The notes under the pieces are model-generated. The model worked only from the letters and a program-made list of their open reading frames with translations. It had not been told where the DNA came from and searched no databases. From contig CAZPSH010000022.1 in NCBI GenBank assembly GCA_964589625.1, positions 1-43,118 on the forward strand: 43,118 bases of DNA, read 5' to 3'. This document shows positions 32,849-40,139 of this stretch, one piece after another. This DNA comes from JBFLVU01 sp964589625 (GTDB taxonomy: Bacteria > Acidobacteriota > UBA4820 > DSQY01). Every line of letters begins with the position of its first letter. Positions within the stretch are counted from its first letter, which is position 1. The translations under genes were made by a program, and so were the position numbers.

Positions 32849-34408
32849 CTACGCGGCCTTCTCCAACGCCGCGCCGCCGGGCCGGAGGCTCTCCAGGGCC
32901 TTCTGAAGCTGAACGTCCAGCGGGACCATGGCCCGATACCCCGCCGCCTGGCCCTCCAGCATGGTGCGCGCCTCCCGCTCCAGGGCCGCGCGGATGTACG
33001 TCTCGCTCTCTGTCCACTCGGCATCCGAGGGCGCCTGGTCCTGCTCGGCGAGGTAGGTCCGGAACTTCGCGGACCATTGGGGCGTGCCCAGGAGAGCCCG
33101 GTCCGCGCTCCCCTGCTCGACCTGCTTGGCCGTGAATTCGAGGAAGGCGCGCTTCCGCTCGAGGGCCAGGGCGAGGGGAGGGATGTCGGGGGCCTTCACG
33201 AGGACGTCGGGGGCGATGCCGCCCCCGCCGAAGACGGTGCGGCCTGCGTCCGTGTGCGCCTCCTGCACGCGCTGGGCCGACTCCTCCCGGCCTTCGGGCT
33301 GCTGTTCGGGGAAGTAGTAGGCGTCGTAGGAGGCACCGTAGTCCCGCTGGATGAGCCGGCCCGACGGAGTGAAGTAGCGCCCCGTCGTGATGGCCACGGC
33401 CCCCTGGTTTTCGAGGGGGCTCACGGTCTGCACGAGGCCCTTGCCCCAGGACCGTTCGCCCACGACCACCGCGCGGTCGTGGTCCTGGAGGGCGCCCGCC
33501 ACGATCTCAGCGGCGCTCGCCGAGCCCAGGTTGAGGAGGACGGCCACCGGCAGATCGGCGAAGGCCCCCCGCCGCGTCGCGCGGAAGGAGCGCACGATGC
33601 CCACCGTTCGGCCCCGCACGCTGGCCACGGTCTGGCCCCGGTTCAGGAAGAGGGAGGCCACCTCCACGGCCGCGTTCAGCGACCCCCCGGGGTTGTCCCG
33701 CAGGTCCAGGACGAGGGACTTGATCCCTCCGGCCAGGAGGCCCTTCAGGTTCGTCTCCACCTCCTCCGCCGTGGTCTGGCCGAAGGTGTTGACCTTGAGA
33801 TAGCCCACGCCCCCCTCCATCAGGAAGGCGTAGGGGACGGTGTGCTTGGGGATGGGGGCCCGTTTAAGCGTGAGGGAGACCGGGGTCGAGGAACCGCGCC
33901 CCAGCTTGATCGTCACGGAAGTGCCCTCGGGGCCCTTCAGACGCCTCACCGCCTCCCGGCTCGTCATCTTGTCGGTGGCCTCTCCGTCCACCTCGAGAAT
34001 CAGGTCCCCCGCGCGAACGCCGGCCCGGGAAGCGGGCGTGTCCGGCATGGGGGTCACCACGAGGAGGGGCGACGTGGCGGAGGGTTTGGTCACCAGGAGG
34101 CCGAGACCCGAGAACTTGCCCTCCTGGTCCTCCATGAGGTCCTTGTACACGTCGGGAGGATAGTAGGCCGAGTGCGGGTCCAGGGCGTGGAGCATGCCGT
34201 CCATGGAGGCCTTGAGGAGGGAGCCCGAATCGGGGGCCTCCGCCGACCGCTCGCGCACGAGCCGGCCCACCTCCTGAAAGACCTGTTCGGCGGAACGCCT
34301 TTCCTCCGCCGCCTGGCCGGAGGAGGCGGGCTCCTCTCCGGGCAGTCGGCCTCCAAGGCCGAGGGCGAAGAGAATCAATACGGTGGCGTAGGCCGCGCGG
34401 CGCATCAT
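32849..34408 (-). CDS. C-terminal processing protease, S41 family
   Basis: This 519-residue periplasmic serine protease has an N-terminal signal sequence (about 1-22), a PDZ domain at about 95-185 (FSGLGLLVTKP, PASRAGVRAGDLILEVDGEA) and the S41 catalytic core with LVLDLRDNPGGSLNAAVEVA. The catalytic dyad is Ser298 in GSASAAEIVAGALQD and Lys323 in WGKGLVQT, spaced 25 residues apart as in E. coli Prc. A C-terminal helical extension of about 110 residues follows. Two ATG codons are adjacent (34408 and 34405). It cleaves C-termini of envelope proteins in other bacteria; its substrate here is unknown. Confidence 0.92.
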   Translation of the reverse strand: MMRRAAYATVLILFALGLGGRLPGEEPASSGQAAEERRSAEQVFQEVGRLVRERSAEAPDSGSLLKASMDGMLHALDPHSAYYPPDVYKDLMEDQEGKFSGLGLLVTKPSATSPLLVVTPMPDTPASRAGVRAGDLILEVDGEATDKMTSREAVRRLKGPEGTSVTIKLGRGSSTPVSLTLKRAPIPKHTVPYAFLMEGGVGYLKVNTFGQTTAEEVETNLKGLLAGGIKSLVLDLRDNPGGSLNAAVEVASLFLNRGQTVASVRGRTVGIVRSFRATRRGAFADLPVAVLLNLGSASAAEIVAGALQDHDRAVVVGERSWGKGLVQTVSPLENQGAVAITTGRYFTPSGRLIQRDYGASYDAYYFPEQQPEGREESAQRVQEAHTDAGRTVFGGGGIAPDVLVKAPDIPPLALALERKRAFLEFTAKQVEQGSADRALLGTPQWSAKFRTYLAEQDQAPSDAEWTESETYIRAALEREARTMLEGQAAGYRAMVPLDVQLQKALESLRPGGAALEKAA

Positions 34409-34450
34409 CCCACCGTATTTTACGGCCCGGCCGCGCTCCTGTCTAGCATG

Positions 34451-35776
34451 CTACTGAAAAACCCCTGCGGGCCGTGCTTCCTCCTCGCCCACGTGGCGGA
34501 TGACCTGCCAGTAGGCCTCGGCGTCGAAGAGGGGGGAGTCGCGCTTGCCGTGGCACGGGACACACACGGCAGCCCGATCGAGGACCGGCATCTTCCCGGG
34601 CGGATGGCCCGCGCCTGGACCGTGGCACGCCTCGCACTGCACCCCGGAGAGGTCCGCATCGTCCCGCGGGAACCCGCCGGGGCGGCCCACGCCGGTCGCG
34701 TGGCACTTCAGGCATTCGGGGTTGGAGGTCTGGTGGTCCACGGCCAGGTCCTCCGTGGCGCGGGCATGGCGGGTCTTGGCCCACACGGCGTGGGCCCCGG
34801 GGTGGCAGACGGCGCAGGCCGCGGCTCCCGCGTAGCCCTTCCCGGGCGGAGCGGGCCGGGTGATGAGGTCGAGAGCCTGGCGGTTGTAGGCCTCCACCGA
34901 CGCGAGGGTCTTTTGAACCTCCGCCTCCACCTCCGGGTCCGACGGAATCTCGGGACCCAGGTAGAAGATCCCGGGCAGGGCGCTCCACCGCCCCTTCTCC
35001 CTCACCACTGTCAGGGTGGCGGCGCGGCGTCCCCGGTCCCCGATCCAGAGGACCCACGTGTCCCTCACCCGCTGGGGCGTAGTTGTCACCTGGGTCCCCC
35101 ACTGGGCCACCACCGCGAGGATGTCGGGATGGGCGTTCAGGAGCCGCCCCACGGCGCCCGTGGAGAGGTTGCCCGTCACCACGTAGCCGTCGGCGGGGTG
35201 CTCTCGGATCTCCGACTCGAAGGCCTCCAGGGGGTCGCCCATGGGCGCGCCCTCGGGAGGCGTTTCGGAGACGAAGACGAGTCGGAGCCTCGCGGCCGTC
35301 GCGCCCATGGGACCCACGCCCCAGCCGCCGAGACGAAATTCCTTGGAGCCCGGGTAGGCCTTCCGCCCGGCGAGGTACTTCTCCACCCCGGGAACGAAGA
35401 GGTGGAGGGCCTCCGGCCCGAGGAGAAGGTCATAGCCCCCCAGGCCCAGAAGAACCCCCTCCCGCTTGAAGAACCGGCCCATCTGGCGGTTCAGCTTCTC
35501 TCGGGCGGGCACCCGCTCGGCGAGGCCGTGGGCCACTTCCACGGGGACCACCGCGCCGGCGTGCGGCTGGCTCCGCAGGTGGGCCAGGAGCCCCGCGCGC
35601 CGCGCCAGCCCCCCCGCCGGGACCGTGCGGCACCCGCAGGGCACGAGAAAGCCCTGGGTGTCGCCCGTGAAGAGGAAGGTCACGGTGGCCGGGCGGCGGA
35701 CGGCCATGAGGCCGCCCAGCCCCCCCGAGAAGGCCAGGAACGCGCCCAGGAATGCCAGGAAGGGTTTCCACCGCAT
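34451..35776 (-). CDS. Tetraheme cytochrome c family protein with N-terminal phosphoesterase-like domain
   Basis: This 441-residue exported protein has an N-terminal signal anchor (4-25). Residues about 30-290 resemble a 5'-nucleotidase/metallophosphatase-like fold seen in some multiheme cytochromes (FTGDTQGFLVPCGCRTVPAGG), though the metal-binding residues of a working phosphoesterase are not evident. The C-terminal domain carries four CxxCH heme sites, with first Cys at 321 (CAVCH), 355 (CLKCH), 381 (CEACH) and 405 (CVPCH), in the cytochrome c554-like arrangement. It should act in periplasmic electron transfer. GGGGAG precedes the ATG. It sits in a tight run with SPFH, S41 protease and Ffh genes. 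Confidence 0.82.
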   Translation of the reverse strand: MRWKPFLAFLGAFLAFSGGLGGLMAVRRPATVTFLFTGDTQGFLVPCGCRTVPAGGLARRAGLLAHLRSQPHAGAVVPVEVAHGLAERVPAREKLNRQMGRFFKREGVLLGLGGYDLLLGPEALHLFVPGVEKYLAGRKAYPGSKEFRLGGWGVGPMGATAARLRLVFVSETPPEGAPMGDPLEAFESEIREHPADGYVVTGNLSTGAVGRLLNAHPDILAVVAQWGTQVTTTPQRVRDTWVLWIGDRGRRAATLTVVREKGRWSALPGIFYLGPEIPSDPEVEAEVQKTLASVEAYNRQALDLITRPAPPGKGYAGAAACAVCHPGAHAVWAKTRHARATEDLAVDHQTSNPECLKCHATGVGRPGGFPRDDADLSGVQCEACHGPGAGHPPGKMPVLDRAAVCVPCHGKRDSPLFDAEAYWQVIRHVGEEEARPAGVFQ

Positions 35777-35819
35777 CCGCGTCAGCTCCCCGCCTCGGAC
35801 CGCCGGGACGCCGGCGGGG

Positions 35820-36662
35820 CTACTTCTCGCCACCGAGGATGATGGGGAGCCCCGACTTGGGGTTTCCGATGACGACGATCTTGGTGTTGGGGCTCTGGGC
35901 CAGCTTCTCCGTGGCCTCGATGCCCTTCCACTCCAGGAGCTGAGGCGAGATCCCCTGGGCCACGATGCGCTGGAAGTCCGCGATGCCCTGGGCCTCAATG
36001 CGCTTGCGCTCAGCTTCCTGGGACTCCTTCTGGAGGACGAACTTCATCTGCTCCGCCTCCTGCTCCCGGCGAAGCTTCTCCTGGATCGCGTTGGCCACCA
36101 CGGGGGGGAGGCCGATCTTCCGCAGGAGCACCTGCTCGGCCACGATGCCCCGTTCCTGGGTCATCTTCCGGAAGAGGCCGAAAATCTCCTGCGCGATGCG
36201 CTCGCGCTCGGCGGAGTAGAGGGCCTTCGCCTCGTAGGAGGCCGTGATCTCCCGGATGGCCGACCGGAACTGGGGCTCCACCACCACGGAATCGTAGCTC
36301 TTCCCCACGGTCTTGTAGATCTCGGGGGCCTTGGAGGGGTCGAGGCGGTAGAGGAGGGAGACCTCAAGGTTCATGATGAGGCCCTCCTTCGAGGGCACCT
36401 CCGCCGTCTCCTTCATTTCCTGGGTCTGGATCGTCATCTTCACGACGCGCGTGAAGGGAAAGACCACCCGCACTCCGGGCGGCAAGATGCCAGCGGACAC
36501 GACGCCGAAGAGGTCCTTCACGCCCACGTGGCCCGCGGGGACCACCTTGATGGGGCTCCCCACGAGAAAGAGGATCAGGCCGAAGAGCGCGAGGAAGAAG
36601 ATCCCGATGCCCTTGCCCACTCGCTTCACCTGATCCGGGTCGTCCATCGTCACGTTTCGCAT
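35820..36662 (-). CDS. SPFH / prohibitin-like membrane protein
   Basis: This 280-residue protein has one N-terminal membrane helix (about 17-35) and an SPFH/Band 7 domain at about 37-215: VVPAGHVGVKDLFG, LPPGVRVVFPF, MTIQTQEMKE, EAKALYSAERERIAQEI and ERGIVAEQVLLRKIGLPP. A coiled-coil segment rich in Glu/Gln/Arg follows, and the end is AQSPNTKIVVIGNPKSGLPIIL. It is closest to prohibitins and the HflK/C type, which form membrane ring scaffolds that control proteases such as FtsH. Here its neighbour is an S41 protease two genes downstream. GGAGGGAG precedes the ATG at 36662. Confidence 0.88.
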   Translation of the reverse strand: MRNVTMDDPDQVKRVGKGIGIFFLALFGLILFLVGSPIKVVPAGHVGVKDLFGVVSAGILPPGVRVVFPFTRVVKMTIQTQEMKETAEVPSKEGLIMNLEVSLLYRLDPSKAPEIYKTVGKSYDSVVVEPQFRSAIREITASYEAKALYSAERERIAQEIFGLFRKMTQERGIVAEQVLLRKIGLPPVVANAIQEKLRREQEAEQMKFVLQKESQEAERKRIEAQGIADFQRIVAQGISPQLLEWKGIEATEKLAQSPNTKIVVIGNPKSGLPIILGGEK

Positions 36663-36688
36663 GGCTCCCTCCCTGCCTGGGTGGGGAG

Positions 36689-36697
36689 ATACTAGCA
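36689..36697 (-). promoter_or_regulatory. Candidate extended -10 promoter of the SPFH-cytochrome-protease-ffh run
   Basis: TGC-TAGTAT, with a predicted start near 36682 and a 20-base leader holding a clear GGAGGGAG ribosome site. No good -35 is seen, as expected for extended -10 promoters. Confidence 0.4.
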
Positions 36698-36703
36698 GAG
36701 GGA

Positions 36704-36731
36704 GCCGCCCAAGAGAAGGAGCCTGGGCGGC
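36704..36731 (-). terminator. Hairpin between fnr-type gene and SPFH gene
   Basis: GCCGCCCA (36704-36711) and TGGGCGGC (36724-36731) form a perfect 8-bp stem with a 12-base loop, just upstream of the SPFH promoter. It may end transcription coming from the reductase gene. Confidence 0.4.
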
Positions 36732-36754
36732 GGGGGCGGCCTCCAACCCCGTGG

Positions 36755-36777
36755 CGCCTGCCCGCTGCGGGCAGGCG
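36755..36777 (-). terminator. Strong GC hairpin downstream of the reductase gene
   Basis: CGCCTGCCCG-CTG-CGGGCAGGCG is a perfect 10-bp stem with a three-base loop, 143 bases past the reductase stop. No T tract follows. A weaker stem, GCCTTCC / GGAAGGC, lies between it and the gene. Confidence 0.45.
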
Positions 36778-36920
36778 GCCGACCTTCTCCGGGAACCTTA
36801 CTTCGGCCCATGCCTGTCCAAGATCTTCTTGCCCGTCTTGTGGCCTGCCTTCCGAAGCGAAGCGGAGGAAGGCGCGTCCCGACGCGGATCCTTCCTCCCG
36901 TCTCCCCTCTCCCGCCGTTC

Positions 36921-37736
36921 CTACCAGTACTTCTCCCGGTGGACTTGCCCGGCCTTCCCGGGGCCTCCCTCCGTGAAACCCTTTTCGCCGAGGGCCGCCA
37001 TCATGGCCTCGATCATGAGGGGGTTTCCGCAGAGGAAGACGTGGGTGTCCTCGGGGGAGGGGGTGAAACCGAAGGCGAGGTCGCGTCCCGGGGCCTTCCA
37101 GTATTCGTGGAGGAAGCCCGTGGAGCCGGACCAGGGAACGATCTCCTCCCGGGGCTCGGAAACCACGGGTATGTAGGCGAACCTCGGGCTCAGCCTCTGC
37201 ATGGTCTCCAGCTCCGCCCGGTACCCCAGGTCCCAGGAGTGGCGCGCGCCGTGGAGGACCACCGTGCGGCCCCGGTCGGGATCGGCGAGGTGGGTCCTAA
37301 GCATGCTCATGTAAGGCGCCAGGCCCGTCCCCGTGGCCACGAGGAGCAGGTGGTGCCCTTCGGGGACCCGGTCCAGCGTGAACATCCCCACGATGCGGGC
37401 AGAGAGGAAGAGGGGGTCCCCCACCTTCAGCGCGAAGAGCCGAGGCGTCAAGGCCCCCGACTTCACGAGGGCGATGTAGAACTCGAGGTAGGCCTGCTCC
37501 ACCGACGAGGAGGCGATGGAGTAGGCGCGGCGGATGACCTTGTCCGGGTCGGGCGCCGGATCCTCCGCATCCGCACCGGCCACCCGGGGGGCGTCTCCCC
37601 TCAGCCCCACCACCGTGTACTGGCCCGCCTTGAAGGTCGGCAGGCTCCATCCCTTGGGCACGGCCCTCAGGATCATGAGACCCGGCGCCACCTCCACCCT
37701 CTGAGCCACCACCGCGTTGTACTCGAAATCCGCCAT
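36921..37736 (-). CDS. fpr: Ferredoxin-NADP+ reductase
   Basis: This 271-residue flavoprotein moves electrons between NADP(H) and ferredoxin or flavodoxin. The FAD-binding barrel shows FKAGQYTVVGL (35-45) and RRAYSIASS (69-77). The NADP-binding domain shows ATGTGLAPYMSML (134-146), VVLHGARHSWDLGYRAEL and VFLCGNPLMIEAM. The C-terminus is HREKYW; an aromatic near-terminal residue that stacks on FAD is typical of bacterial Fpr. A 15-residue acidic/Pro-rich insert lies before the FAD motif (about 50-65). GGGGGAG precedes the ATG at 37736. The gene is single, with its own promoter. Confidence 0.92.
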   Translation of the reverse strand: MADFEYNAVVAQRVEVAPGLMILRAVPKGWSLPTFKAGQYTVVGLRGDAPRVAGADAEDPAPDPDKVIRRAYSIASSSVEQAYLEFYIALVKSGALTPRLFALKVGDPLFLSARIVGMFTLDRVPEGHHLLLVATGTGLAPYMSMLRTHLADPDRGRTVVLHGARHSWDLGYRAELETMQRLSPRFAYIPVVSEPREEIVPWSGSTGFLHEYWKAPGRDLAFGFTPSPEDTHVFLCGNPLMIEAMMAALGEKGFTEGGPGKAGQVHREKYW

Positions 37737-37757
37737 GCGCTCCCCCTGGAGCCCAGG

Positions 37758-37786
37758 AGTATGCCAGAGCCCCCGCGGCGATTCAA
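37758..37786 (-). promoter_or_regulatory. Sigma-70 promoter of the ferredoxin-NADP reductase gene
   Basis: TTGAAT (37786-37781), a 17-base spacer and CATACT (37763-37758). The leader would be about 15 bases and contains the GGGGGAG ribosome site. Confidence 0.5.
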
Positions 37787-37789
37787 ACA

Positions 37790-38198
37790 CTTGGACGCCT
37801 CCATCCGCCTACGGCGGACGGCGATCCAGGTCGGGGGCTTGCACTGATTCTCAAGACGAGCCGGAAAGGGGAACGATCCCGAGAACCCGTGTGGAAGGTC
37901 GTTGCCGTGAGCGACGGCCCTCACCCACCCAGGAACTTGGGGTGCCTCCGAGCCCGGCCCTGGAAGACCGGAAGAGCCCCGAGGGTGGGGCGGCGCTCCA
38001 GAGGGCCATGCGGGGATTTGTCCGGCCCGGCCTGCGCATCGCAGGTGCAGACCCCGGGCTTTCCCCGTCCAAGAGATTGCGCCTGTCCCCCGTGAACCCG
38101 AGAACCGGCCGAAGCCACCCGCGCTTCAAACGCGGACTTCGGGAAAGAGCAGGGGGCGGACGTCCGAGTCGAAGGAGGGGTCCTTCGAGCCACATTCT
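37790..38198. other. Gene-poor segment between reductase and transposase genes
   Basis: About 400 bases with no convincing gene; the short frames present have no recognisable homology. Two small perfect hairpins occur, TCCGCC-TAC-GGCGGA (37803-37817) and CCTGCG-CAT-CGCAGG (38031-38045). The segment follows the 3' end of the transposase gene and may be decayed mobile-element or intergenic DNA. Confidence 0.4.
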
Positions 38199-39059
38199 TC
38201 ATTCCGCATCCCCCTTGACGATGCGGCTGACGGTGGCGTAGTGCAGACCCACGAACCGGCCGATCGCCGACAGCGTGTATTGGTGCTCGTTGTAGGCTTC
38301 CCGGATCCTTGCGTTCCGATCCGCCTTATCCCCCTCCCTCGCCCCGCCGAAGAGCGCAGCCAAACTGGGCCTGGCCGCATGGCGTTGCCGGCGCGGATGC
38401 TCCCGCCGGTTGCCCTTCTCGCTCAGCATGTGCGCGATGCGCTTTGCAAAGGCCTCGGTCCCCAAGATCAACCCGCCCAAAGCCTGGGGAGGGCTTACCT
38501 TCCCCTTCTTCCCCTGGGCCACGAAGCGCGCGTACCTCCTTTGCGCCTCCGGCCTCCTGCCCCCAAAGCGGGACAGGATCCACTCCACCGAAAGGAAGCC
38601 CGGGGCTGGCTCCAGGCCCGCCGTGGCCCGGTAACTGCTCCAGGGCCAGTCCTCGGGGGCGGCCACACGCATGCCGCGCGCCCGGACGGGGTTGAGGACG
38701 ACGTAGCGGCAGAGCTCCAGCAGGTGGCTCTCCTTCTCCACCAGCAACGCCCTGAAGCGCCCCTGGAATACATGCCCCGGCCGGCGGTGGCGCCGGTTGA
38801 AGGCCTGCGTGTACTCGCCGTTGAGCGATCGCATCCCCCGCGAGAGGTTCGGCTCGGGCGTTTCGACCAGAAGGTGGTAGTGATTGCCCATCAGGCAGTA
38901 TGCATGGCAGATCCACCTTCGCAGGGACACCGCGCGCTGAAGGATTCCAAGGAACCGCTCCCGGTCGACGTCGTCCCGGAAGATCGCCCCGCGCCCGTCT
39001 CCCCGTGACGTAACGTGGTAAACGGCGCCAGGAAACTCAAGCCGCAACGGTCTCGCCAT
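38199..39059 (-). CDS. REP-associated tyrosine transposase (RAYT, Y1_Tnp family) with C-terminal HTH
   Basis: This 286-residue HUH single-strand transposase begins MARPLRLEFPGAVYHVTSRG, as usual for the family. It has the HUH pair His60 and His62 in CLMGNHYHLLVET and the candidate nucleophile Tyr119 in LELCRYVVLNPVRAR; LNGEYTQAFNRRHRRPGHVFQGRF is also diagnostic. Residues about 247-286 form an added helix-turn-helix (LSAIGRFVGLHYATVSRIVKG). The gene looks intact, with its own promoter and no IS-type terminal repeats, so it is more likely a domesticated RAYT than an active insertion sequence. Confidence 0.9.
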   Translation of the reverse strand: MARPLRLEFPGAVYHVTSRGDGRGAIFRDDVDRERFLGILQRAVSLRRWICHAYCLMGNHYHLLVETPEPNLSRGMRSLNGEYTQAFNRRHRRPGHVFQGRFRALLVEKESHLLELCRYVVLNPVRARGMRVAAPEDWPWSSYRATAGLEPAPGFLSVEWILSRFGGRRPEAQRRYARFVAQGKKGKVSPPQALGGLILGTEAFAKRIAHMLSEKGNRREHPRRQRHAARPSLAALFGGAREGDKADRNARIREAYNEHQYTLSAIGRFVGLHYATVSRIVKGDAE

Positions 39060-39130
39060 GGCCCCTCCGTTTCCGGCCCGCTCTATCCGTCGCCAGAGAA
39101 GTCGCTCAGTCGTACAGCGCAGCCCATGTC

Positions 39131-39159
39131 AATCTATCATGGCCTATGTGGCATTACAA
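39131..39159 (-). promoter_or_regulatory. Candidate promoter of the transposase gene
   Basis: TTGTAA (39159-39154), 17 bases, then TAGATT (39136-39131). The leader would be about 65 bases. The -10 hexamer is the same as in the kinase promoter. Confidence 0.45.
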
Positions 39160-39163
39160 GACC

Positions 39164-39193
39164 TGACCCCTAGCTTCTTGACCCCTAGCTTCT
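39164..39193. repeat. 15-base direct tandem duplication
   Basis: TGACCCCTAGCTTCT occurs twice in immediate succession (39164-39178 and 39179-39193). The first copy is part of AAGACCTGACCCC, a sequence I recall recurring upstream of Y1_Tnp genes in many bacteria; that link is from memory and unverified. Confidence 0.7.
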
Positions 39194-39386
39194 GCGCCAA
39201 CGGCTCCGTCACCGAAACCGCTGTAAGGGCTCGCTACCGGCCTGCCGGGCTCAGCTTTGGCCGGGCGGGCTTCGCACCCGCTGGACGATTCACCGAATTT
39301 CAAGGAGTGTCGCTACCTCCTTTCCCATCGGACCAGCCTATCCTGGCCGCTACGCAAGACGCGACCCCCCGCCCCTCATCTTTTCT

Positions 39387-40139
39387 TCATCGGCCGTGCA
39401 CCAAATGGTTGTGAGGGTCTCGTTCGAATCGGGCGGCGAGGCGGAGGCGGAAGCCTTCGAGGAGGGCGGCGCCCAGGGTTTGGCGGGTGAGGCCGGGGAG
39501 GAAGTCCTTGAGGCCGGCGAAGGCGGCGCGGTAGGGGGCGGGGTCGGCGCCGGGGCGGCCCGTGGCGCCGAGGAGGAGGGCGTAGTCCACGCTCAGGGGC
39601 ACGGCGCCGTGCTGGAGGAAGGCGCGGCGGCCACGGCGCTGGGCGCTCCCGGCGACTTTGCGGCCGTGGACGAGGACCTCGTCGGCGCTGGGCACCTGGA
39701 AGCACGGCGCGGTGGAGGTGGGCACGGCGCGGGCTTGGCGGCGGCTGAGGACGGCGGGGAGCCCCAGGCTGGCAAGGCCCTCCACGAGGGCGCCGGCGAG
39801 GACGGCGTAGGTTCCGCCCAGGTCGAGGCCGCGGAAGGGCTCCGCGCCGAAGGGGCTCGCGACGGCGTAGGTGACCTCGTCGTCGTGGAGGACGGCGAGG
39901 CCCCCCGTGGGCCGCCGCACGATGTCAATGGCGTTTCGTTGACAGAATACCGCGTCGGCGGCGAGGGCCGGGTCCTGGTGGTAGCCGAGGGAGAGGCACG
40001 GCGGCGACCAGCCGTAGAGGCGCAGGACGGGGCGGGTCTCTCGGCCCTCCTCGGCGTCGCGGAAGAGGGCCTCGTCGAGGGCCATGTTGGTGGCGCCGTC
40101 GCGGGGGGAATCGTCGAGCAGAAGCCTCCAGGGCGTCAT
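39387..40139 (-). CDS. LipM-like octanoyltransferase / lipoate-protein ligase family
   Basis: This 250-residue protein of the BPL_LplA_LipB superfamily has GATNMALDEALFR (15-27), CLSLGYHQ, RRPTGGLAVLHDDEVTYAV (75-93) and PCFQVPSADEVLVHGRKVAGSAQRR (145-169). Cys146 matches the acyl-accepting Cys of LipM, and Lys161 the conserved Lys. The TGGLA segment has Leu where many relatives have Arg. LipM octanoylates GcvH or E2 domains as the first step of lipoate assembly. The ATG at 40139 overlaps the preceding stop (ATGA), so expression is coupled to the HgdB-like gene. No lipA or lipoyl-domain gene is in the window. Confidence 0.82.
   Translation of the reverse strand: MTPWRLLLDDSPRDGATNMALDEALFRDAEEGRETRPVLRLYGWSPPCLSLGYHQDPALAADAVFCQRNAIDIVRRPTGGLAVLHDDEVTYAVASPFGAEPFRGLDLGGTYAVLAGALVEGLASLGLPAVLSRRQARAVPTSTAPCFQVPSADEVLVHGRKVAGSAQRRGRRAFLQHGAVPLSVDYALLLGATGRPGADPAPYRAAFAGLKDFLPGLTRQTLGAALLEGFRLRLAARFERDPHNHLVHGR

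Larger units (their letters stand above)
39060..39386. other. Non-coding region upstream of the transposase gene
   Basis: These 327 bases hold the transposase promoter and a 15-base tandem duplication. The rest (39194-39386) shows no gene, tRNA or clear hairpin that I can support. It is less GC-rich than the flanking genes, which suggests foreign or decaying DNA. Confidence 0.45.

Noticed and set aside
34451..35998. Longer N-terminus of the cytochrome, with the frame open to 35998
   Set aside because: The upstream part overlaps the SPFH gene; the signal anchor and ribosome site fit the ATG at 35776.
17231..38045. Short hairpins with three-base loops as one dispersed REP family mobilised by the RAYT
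   Set aside because: The stems at 17231, 20526, 36755, 37803 and 38031 share no core sequence or flanking tetranucleotide, so they do not form one family on the evidence here.
37889..38241. Small open frames between the reductase and transposase genes
   Set aside because: They are short, overlap one another on both strands, and lack ribosome sites and recognisable sequence.
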